The notes under the pieces are model-generated. The model was given only the letters and a program-made list of their open reading frames with translations. It was not told the origin of the DNA and did no database searches. Below, piece by piece: positions 57,001-64,000 of a stretch of 64,000 bases of DNA (within the stretch, counting starts at the first letter, position 1; each line of letters opens with the position of its first letter). The DNA is from Lytechinus variegatus. Its lineage: Eukaryota > Echinodermata > Echinoidea > Temnopleuroida > Toxopneustidae. Where the stretch lies: assembly GCF_018143015.1 (NCBI RefSeq), contig NC_054740.1, positions 13,040,640 through 13,104,639 of the forward strand, in the 5' to 3' direction. Both the position numbers and the translations under genes were made by a program.

Positions 57001-60000
57001 CCCCTTGATTTGTCTTCACGTACGGAAAGACTTTGGACATCAAAGGAGTACCACATGGTCAACGGTAAAGGTCATCATGTTGTGGTATCAATTTAAAAAA
57101 AAATGACCAAGTTTAAAATTTTAATTTTTGAAAATAATCTTGCATAAGTCCCTAGTCCATTAAAGCATGTGTACATACCCCAAAATGCGCCTATTACTAT
57201 TCCAATTCATTGCTACATGTAGCTAATATGAATGGATAAATTTTGCGATTTTACATAAAAATTTGATTTGATCGGGTGCTCGATCAAAATAAAATATCTG
57301 CGTGTTTTTGTTTTTCAGTTAAATCCTATTTCAAAGCAAGGAATAGGTTGAAACTTTTAGGATATATTCTTGGAAACTCATGCAGATTGCATGCCAGGAC
57401 ATAAAAATACATACACATAGTTGGTCATATTAAGTTACACTGGTTTTGCAAAAAACACAAGTCTCTTTCTGGCAAAAAAAAATCTACTTTTCTTTGTAGG
57501 GTCCATAAAATGCAATTGACAGCACCGACCAAGTAGGTGTGTGCTGTTTAATACATGCCAAATTTTTCTCCCTACAGTATGTAGACATATTACGACAAGC
57601 ATCTCTTCAAAACTACATCCAACTCGAAGGGAAATGAGGTCTGTCACAAGGAGAGCCAGCCAGCTCCTCCATCATGTTCAGTCCAACAAAATATCCCATG
57701 CCAGAACTTTAAGCTCAAAAAACGATGGTGAAAAAGGAGAAGCCTCGACTTCCCCCGGCGGAGATGAAAAACCGTTTGTAGTGACGACTGTGAAGGGCAA
57801 GAAGGAGGCGGAACCGGTGGTGAAGGCTTCGGAAGGAGCAGACCTGCCGTCTGATTCAAAGGAAGCCAAGTCATCTGCAGGTAAAGTGAATAATTCTCCG
57901 GTCAATTTATGGTTGGTCTTTAAGTAATTTCAAAAGGATGCATGTTTGAACTAGTAAATGTTGATAGAATGGGATCGCTCTTGAATGCTCTTTTTATTAT
58001 TGTTTGTAACTTAAAGTGGATGATGGAATGAATAATTGTTATGGCCATGGACATTGAATAATGTGAATAGAAATGAATAATTATGTCACTGAGAAATAGA
58101 CGTAATTGCATTCAGTGACGTTGAAACTATCGGATGATCCCTGTCAATGACCATGGAAGCATATGATGATTTCTTTGACCCAAATTTTTCATGTCGTCAT
58201 CTTTACATTACATAACACTCCCTTATAGCATGTAACGTCTTCAAGGCACCTATAAAGTGAATAATTTTGTCTCAATTTGTGAGGATACCAATCGAGATTT
58301 CCGCCAAAGCATGTGCAAGCCAATGTTTTCAAAAATTCTTATCTTATCTAAAACTTGCACATTAGGTAACTTTTGTAGGAATTCACAAAACAATCCTAAA
58401 GAGGTATTTCATAAGCTTTTATTTGGTCTTTATTTCTATCTGGAGTTTGCTGTCTTTAAACATCACTTGGTATTTTGGTCTCCTAGTAATAATGATATTG
58501 TAGTTTATATACAGTGTATGTGCTTTATCAGTTTGCCACGTGATAAGAGCAATGAGATATAAGTCATTTTATTCATAGAAATTAATATTCAGTTTTAATC
58601 CACCCTTTGCTTAAAATCTCCTGAGACACATTGCTTGAATATTAAACTCTCTTTTCTTAAATAAAAAGAAAGAAAGTAAGAATTTTTTTTGCACTTGATA
58701 CTGTGTATCCTTGATATTGTGTACTGTGTGATTAACATGCAGTGTCATTGAGCACTAGCATACAGGGGGGGGGGGGGAGAATGCACCTTGATAGAATTTT
58801 CATGGCCTTTTTGCTTTTAAGTAATTTTTTCAAAGGGAAAGTGCTCCCAAGTGTGACCTTATTGTTTGTTTAGAATTTTTTGCCCCTCCTAACAAGGTTT
58901 GTACATGTAAGTAATAATGCCATCGAGTTATCAATTATGATGTGGAGAATCTCCTGTTTTAGACTTGGTCCTTGTTTAGAAAATATCACTTTATCTTGAC
59001 TTTCATTGGAAATAGATTCCTTGCTAGAAAGTAGATGTATCAAATGCCATAAGACAGTGGAAATCACTGAACATATACCTACATATTTAGTACTATTTTG
59101 ATCTCTATATTCCTTTGCTGGATTGTGCTACAATTTGGGCTAGGTATTGGGAGAAAGAGATGATGGTTAAAAACATAAATAGCAATATTCATAAAGCTTG
59201 ATTCAGCTTTATTCCTCTTAGAGCATCTGTTAATTCTTGTAGGTATCTAGTTCTCAGGTAAAGATGACACCAAGCCATCTTAAAAGCTTGGAAAGAAATA
59301 TATAAATGGCCACTTGTTGAAAGTTTGAATGTTTGCAGGTCATGTTATGATTTTGCTGTTTCAATTCCATTCATGATTTTATCCCAAACAGCCGAGCGTC
59401 TTGCAAACCTATCCAAGGCATTGTCATCGTACAAGGAAAGAAGAAGGAAAGTGGATTACTCCAAGAAATACACAGACAACAACACCATCACAGCCGTCAG
59501 GGCTATGAGTGACTACTTACTGAAATCGAGGTTAGAATGCCCCTACTCTCTAGTCCAACCCATTTGAATGAAAAGGGAACAATGGTATTTCAAATTTACA
59601 GTCCCTTGAAAATGCCGTGAATAGAAATATGTACAAGAATTTGGAATTAATTTCATGAACAAACCAAATGAATGAATATAATTTTTCTCTAATAGGTAAT
59701 ATATGAATAGATAAAAAAAAAGACCTATTTAATGAAAAAACTTGAAATAGATAGATTATGAAATGAATGAATGTATAAATAAATATGGTAAGGGAATTTG
59801 TAGTCCATATGGATTATTAAAAATGAGGATTTGAAGCAACTCTGAAATGAAATAGGTTCACATCAATCACAATTATCCTTTCTCTGTCAGGATGTATGGC
59901 CTACTTCTGCATGTTGTTGCAGTTTGAATATGGGCATCAATTAAAAAATGCCCATCTTACTTTGAGGTCTTTGAAATAGAGATGTGTTCTCTAAGTAAGT

Positions 60001-63000
60001 ATTGATAGATATACCTATGATATAGTGATAATAAGTGATCATGCTACCGATCACCTCTTGTGATAACGCTATCCATAGCGATTAACTTTTTCCATGCATA
60101 CTTCGCACCAGTGCACACACGGTGCTGCACAAACTTTGCATTTCACGCTTAATAATCTATTCTATTTATCCTTTAACATAATAATACCATATATGTGTGA
60201 AATCAGACATTATTTACCAAATTTCTAATCATTATTTCCCAAAAATATCATATAGTCAGAAAGCTTTTGAAATTCTCTTAAATTTTGCTGGAATTTTTTT
60301 CCCCCCAAAATGTTGCAGTGAAAAGTTATAGCGGGTTGAGTCGAGCAAGTCCATTTGGTTTTACCTCTCCTGATCCCTCCCTGAATATATGGCCCAGCAT
60401 ACAATGATAACCTGGAGCGTTGTGGCCCAGTGGATAAGTCTTCTGACTTTCAGAGGGTTGTGGGTTTGATTCCCAGCCATGGCATAATTTCCTTCAGCAA
60501 GAAATTTATCCACACTGTGCTGCACTCGACCCAGGTGAGGTGAATGGGTACCCGGTAGGAAGAAATTCCTTGAATGCTTTGAGCGCCTAGACAGCCCAGC
60601 TAAAGCCGGGGTAATAATAATAGCAGGGCCCGCTGGGAGAACAGTTTTCAGAACTGAAGTGGCTTCCCTGGGTAAATATACCTACATTATTATTATTTTT
60701 GTTGTTGATATTATTATTATTATTATTATAACCTGTGAAACAACCATTTGCAGTGATCTGGAGCAGCTGAGGAAGACAGTGAGGAGAAGCCCTTATGATC
60801 AGGAATCAAGTGAAAGGAACATGATGGTGTATCTCCGATCTGATGTAGAACAAAAGTAAGTCAAATAATGCCAAAAGGTTAAAAAATGAAAAGACAACTC
60901 TTTGAATTGAAATCCGGGTAGGAGTTGCATAAAGCTGTTTGTAACTTATGAATGACTTTGCAAATGACTGGTGACCCTTTCTTGATAAATCCCTGCCATG
61001 ACTACGTAACTGACTTAGCACATGAGAGCATGTTCCAGTCGTGCCTAACTTTATAAACAGCCTTATGAAACACCAACCATGTTGAATCTAAGTATCAGTA
61101 GATAGCAAGCTGAATATATATATTTTTTTATCAACGGAGAACGATATGATTAGAACAAGTTTCATGTAGCTTGTGTGAAAACACGAAAAATCAAAGAATA
61201 AGATCATTGAAAGTTTGAGGACAATTGGATAAATGATACAAAAGTTTGATAGTATGGTTCGTGGAATTCCAAATAAACATTTATGTATGCCATGTATGGT
61301 TTATCTGATATACGGTCTTCAATCTGGTATATCAATGCAATTTGGTTGTAGACAGCTGCTGCTCCTTTGATGGCCATTAATTTTAGCGTTTTATAGTACA
61401 TGTTCCTGTGCCACCAACATTCATCTTGTCGGTTGATACAATGTAATTTTTACGAGATAATTAGAATTGATAAATTTATGAAATATTTAAAGGGATGGTC
61501 TGGGCTGAGAATATCTATATCTAAATAAATAGAGTAAAATTCACAGAGTAGAATGCTGAAAATTTCATCATAATCGGATAACAAATAACGAAGTTTTTGA
61601 ATTTGAAAGTTTATCAATATTTTGTGAAAACAGTTATATGCACATTGTCATGAATATTCATTAGGTGGGCTGATGATGTCACAAGTGGCAAGTGAAAGAC
61701 ATTGAATAATAACATTGACATGCTGGTTCTTCCCCCATACATAGATTTTGTGGCTCAACGTACCCCAGAAGTGGCTCAACTTACCGCACAGATACTGTAG
61801 GGCAAGTTGAGCCATTTGACATCTCTTTTTTCAAAGGTGACAATGAATTTCATTGTAGGGGGTTGAAAGTTATATATAGGTGAAAATATCTCGGAAGAAT
61901 TAAATTTTAAGACAAGGTACTTATTTCTACAAGATTATTAATCATATCAATTCGAACATGCAAAAAGCAAAAAGTGTCACAACTTACCCTGCCTTCCCCT
62001 ACTCATTATCTGTTTTGCAGACAATTGTATATATGATGCCATTCCAAATAAGCCTGGTAATGATATAGGTTTCCTTTTTTCTTCATGTTTGATTGCAGGG
62101 CTATTGAGGTTTGGGGGAGTATGGAAGCACTTGAAATGGAGAAGAAGAAGAGGAGAGACAGAGAGGCTGTATATAAAGAACGTAAGTTACCAAAATCAAA
62201 CATTCTTGTAGCATGTGATTCAAAGTGAATGATAAACAAAAGTTGCCCAGAATCAATAAATAAAAATTATGTATTATAGAAGGGGTGTGAAATGATGTGT
62301 CTGATGATAACTCCCCTGTACAAATGAAATCACTTTCTTTTTCTTTGAAAAATCGAATTAAATAATAATATATGGAGGAGCTACTTATCTGTCACACCCT
62401 TCACTCTACACTGTACAAGCATTTGCTTCATAGTGGATCCCTTCCTTTTCTCAGATCTTTATGTTCATAAAAATTTGCTTATATGTTTACTTATTGAAAA
62501 ATATCATGTATTGTACCTAGACTCCAATTTGTATTGTTTGTGTAAGTTTCAGTTGCAATTGTCATTCTAATCAGATACAAGCACTCTACTTTGTTCTGTT
62601 GAAAATGAAATAAAACAAATTGAAAATTGAATCAGAGCCCAATGAAACATGATGCGATCAACAAAACAAAGTTGGTATTGGGGTAAGGTCCCAACTTCAT
62701 TGCATCTTGATGTATTATTATGATGACTTGTGTATTTGATTTATCTATTACAGATTTGTTCCTGCTCAAGAGAGCAATGAGGGAATACGACTCTTTCTTT
62801 AGCCCCAAAGAGGTAAGTGCAGGGAACAATTTTCCCCAGTATCGTTTGGGTGGTCCTTTTTCAGGACCAACAATTATCCATGAAAGATACATGGTGTACC
62901 TTGAAACCTACTGCACTATTCTTTTTTGTCCTGGAAACCTTGAGAAGTTACAAAATAATTACTGCTTGTTAAAGTGATTGGGCCTACTATCATTGTCAAA

Positions 63001-64000
63001 GTGATTTGGGTGAGGCTTTCTTCCATAGTTGTCTACATTTGTGTTGCAGAAGATGCGATTGTTTGTCTCATCACCTGAAACTGAAAGGCGATTATTTGCT
63101 TTATATCCTACATTAAATATTTGCATGACATGGGCATGCTGGTGTTTGCGAATGATTTGATCTGTCATCTGTATGATTCATCTACATGTAGAAAGAATTG
63201 AAAAGCAGGCCTATACCTGTACTTTTGAAATGTCAGGAATCCATATGCAGGTCTTTTTGTAGGCAAAGTGTTACCTTGGAGTTTGATAAACTGTTTTGAG
63301 TTTGACATCCAATTTTCTGATCACTACCACCATTCACCAGTCATTCTTAATGTGCTTGTCTCTTAGCCAACACCATCAATCTTTGAGGGTCCCGGCCAGG
63401 TTGTCCTGTCAGCAATAGCCATGTAAGTTGAAAATCAATAGACCATTATGTCCAAAAAATATAAAGGGATAATGATATATTCCCAAGAGGATGTAGCTAA
63501 ATGTACCATTATTGTAGTGACAAAATGACCAAGAAGTTGTCATTATCATGGGGCATGCATCTCTGACCAACCACCCCTAAACCACCAATAAGTCACCAGG
63601 GAATGTTCTCTGTTAAAAGCCAAAATAGAAAATTGATCTTCTAAAAGCCTAATTTCAAAACTGCTTGTCAGAAGGAGTATTTCTTCATCTTGACACTATA
63701 AAAATCATGATACTGATGGATTTCCATAGAGTTAGATTGATTGGATTAATCGGGGCCCAGTACCGGTACTCCTCTCAAATCATCTGAAATCTACAGAGAA
63801 ATCTTTACATGAAGACCATGGTCATACAAGTATCTTGTATTCTGTCCATTACAGCAACACAGGTAACTTTGTGTTCAAGTTGATGGCATGGTTGTACTCT
63901 GGTTCATCCAGTATGTTCTCGGAAGCAATCCACTCCTTAGCAGATGTGTGCAATCAATGCATTCTTGCCTTGGGTATCCATCAATCTATCAAGAAACCAT
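54005..64000 (+). CDS. SLC30A9: SLC30A9 (ZNT9) zinc transporter, 5' part, eight exons
   Basis: This is a cation diffusion facilitator family member; vertebrate SLC30A9 moves zinc out of mitochondria and has also been described as a nuclear-receptor coactivator. Coding exons are 54005-54098, 57578-57880, 59392-59530, 60754-60855, 62099-62181, 62754-62812, 63367-63422 and 63855-64000+. All introns are GT-AG and the phase agrees at every junction, giving about 327 residues so far (the human protein has about 570). The N-terminus (MMLRRISSRSPF) is arginine-rich without acids, like a mitochondrial presequence. The family-specific pre-membrane block includes SDLEQLRK, VYLRSDVE and EVWGS. TM1 begins near EGPGQVVLSAIAI, followed by WLYSGSSSMFSEAIHSLAD, whose His305 and Asp309 form the HxxxD zinc site of TM2. 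The window ends shortly after IHQSIKKP, so the remaining membrane segments lie outside. The first exon is chosen because its single leftover base completes the first codon of exon 2. Confidence 0.93.
55595..56673 (+). mobile_element. TIR repeat element with internal ~160-bp units, SLC30A9 intron 1
   Basis: The element opens with GTCTCACCTGCATAGCAGAG and closes with the complementary AGGTGAGAC, giving short inverted ends. A GC-rich (GGC)n segment follows the left end. The interior consists of five or six diverged ~155-190-bp repeats, each with a hydrophobic-looking but non-coding text and an AGGTCAAAGGTCA core. I recognise this as an abundant non-autonomous family of marine invertebrates. A fragment of its left end also lies in the loop of the palindrome near 43946. 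Confidence 0.75.
55798..56481 (+). promoter_or_regulatory. Cluster of DR1 nuclear-receptor half-site pairs
   Basis: AGGTCAAAGGTCA, the consensus DR1 arrangement, occurs exactly at 55798, 55990, 56153 and 56469, and once with one change at 56316. DR1 sites bind HNF4, RXR heterodimers and COUP-TF proteins. Here they are part of a repeat monomer, so a regulatory role in this gene is only possible. Confidence 0.45.
57578..57880 (+). CDS. SLC30A9: SLC30A9 exon 2
   Basis: The acceptor is TTTTTCTCCCTACAG and the donor is CTGCAG|GTAAAG. The exon encodes about 100 residues: a basic Ser/Arg-rich start (CRHITTSISSK) and a hydrophilic linker rich in Lys, Glu and Ser. This is the poorly conserved part of the family. 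A GTG-initiated reading from 57541 is an intron read-through. Confidence 0.88.
59392..59530 (+). CDS. SLC30A9: SLC30A9 exon 3
   Basis: The acceptor is TCCCAAACAG and the donor is ATCGAG|GTTAGA. It encodes AERLANLSKALSSYKE and then YTDNNTITAVRAMSDYLLKS, matching the ZNT9 block written in vertebrates as YTQNNFITGVRAINEFCLKS. Two bases (AG) are carried over to exon 4. Confidence 0.93.
60415..60727 (+). mobile_element. tRNA-derived SINE in SLC30A9 intron 3
   Basis: The head resembles a tRNA, with an A box in GTGGCCCAGTGGATAAGTC and a B box in GGGTTTGATTCCCAGCC. A conserved-type central domain (CCCAGGTGAGGTGAATGGG, then ACCCGGTAGGAAG) and a GAGCGCC segment follow, and it ends in an (ATT)n tail. 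It is flanked by an 8-base target duplication ATAACCTG at 60407-60414 and 60728-60735. Confidence 0.88.
60754..60855 (+). CDS. SLC30A9: SLC30A9 exon 4
   Basis: The acceptor is CATTTGCAG and the donor is CAAAA|GTAAGT. It encodes SDLEQLRKTVRRSP and VYLRSDVEQK, the most diagnostic stretch of the pre-membrane domain that is annotated as XPA-like in ZNT9 proteins. A SINE insertion ends only 18 bases before the exon. Confidence 0.95.
61488..61690 (+). mobile_element. 5' fragment of a TTAA-type MITE, SLC30A9 intron 4
   Basis: TTTAAAGGGATGGTCTGGGC opens like the TTAA families, and GGATAACAAATAACGAAG and TGGGCTGATGATGTCAC match the MITE near 11229. No right end is found, so it is truncated. Confidence 0.55.
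62099..62181 (+). CDS. SLC30A9: SLC30A9 exon 5
   Basis: The acceptor is TGATTGCAG and the donor is AAAGAAC|GTAAGT. It encodes AIEVWGSMEALEMEKKKRR, equivalent to the EVWGSPEALAREKK region of vertebrate ZNT9, followed by a charged helix. Confidence 0.94.
62754..62812 (+). CDS. SLC30A9: SLC30A9 exon 6
   Basis: The acceptor is TCTATTACAG and the donor is AAAGAG|GTAAGT. It encodes HLFLLKRAMREYDSFFSPKE, matching the family pattern LFRNQKILREYRDF. The exon ends in phase 0. Confidence 0.92.
63367..63422 (+). CDS. SLC30A9: SLC30A9 exon 7 (start of TM1)
   Basis: The acceptor is TTGTCTCTTAG and the donor is GCCAT|GTAAGT. It encodes PTPSIFEGPGQVVLSAIA, which carries the FxGPGxVV motif before the first membrane helix in ZNT9. 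Confidence 0.93.
63855..64000 (+). CDS. SLC30A9: SLC30A9 exon 8 (TM1-TM2, runs off window)
   Basis: The acceptor is CTGTCCATTACAG; no donor appears before the window ends. The exon completes TM1 (NFVFKLMAWLY) and encodes SGSSSMFSEAIHSLADVCNQ, containing the His and Asp (HxxxD) of the CDF transport site, then LALGIHQSIKKP. Confidence 0.95.

Noticed and set aside
57541..57577. GTG-started extension of exon 2 as an alternative N-terminus
   Set aside because: It contains the polypyrimidine tract and acceptor CCCTACAG, and the exon 1 phase fits the spliced form.
60413..60485. Functional tRNA gene on the + strand
   Set aside because: The tRNA-like head lacks a paired acceptor stem and is continuous with a SINE body, tail and target duplication.

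Overview
The window is animal nuclear DNA, most probably from an echinoderm close to the sea urchins. It is AT-rich, intron-rich and packed with mobile elements, and has no operons, ribosome-binding sites or bacterial-type coding density. The sea urchin assignment is an inference. It rests on repeat text I recognise from urchin genomes: GCGAGC/GCGAAGC arrays, TTAA-flanked palindromic MITEs, AGGTCAAAGGTCA-rich elements and tRNA-derived SINEs.

Genes. The one securely identified gene is the 5' part of an SLC30A9 (ZNT9) mitochondrial zinc transporter on the + strand. Eight coding exons lie between 54005 and the window end, every intron is GT-AG, and the codon phase matches at each junction. A second + strand gene contributes its last two coding exons (30528-30676 and 31737-31924, phase-matched); its product is not identified. 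Weaker single-exon candidates lie at 21-278 (+), 28332-28493 (+), 13576-13800 (-), 42019-42129 (-), 45674-45950 (-) and 46523-46914 (-).

Layout. 1-6.2 kb: intergenic DNA with a block of 64-bp CACGTG repeats around a 0.6-kb core. 6.26-8.41 kb: a GCGAGC element. 8.5-9.8 kb: a short-period satellite broken by two insertions. 10.1-19.2 kb: a second GCGAGC element split by a 7.27-kb composite whose ends are inverted arrays of a ~140-bp repeat; inside it are MITEs, a LINE 3' end and one exon-like stretch. 19.4-23.7 kb: further GCGAGC copies, partly inverted. 24.9-26.0 kb: an inverted copy of the CACGTG block. 27-33 kb: the two-exon gene, a SINE and small TIR elements. 34.2-40.5 kb: six tandem ~922-bp units of minus-strand coding-like DNA with a DNA polymerase B-like segment, broken by a MITE. 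42.4-45.5 kb: a 3.15-kb near-perfect palindrome. 51.2-53.7 kb: a 1.9-kb TIR element nested in a MITE. 54-64 kb: SLC30A9, with a receptor-site-rich repeat in intron 1 and a SINE next to exon 4.

The genes do not form a functional cluster. The main interest lies in the nested mobile elements, several with target duplications that can be read directly: TTAA, 8-bp, TA, and a GAA triplet that restores the interrupted host motif. All similarity calls are by eye.
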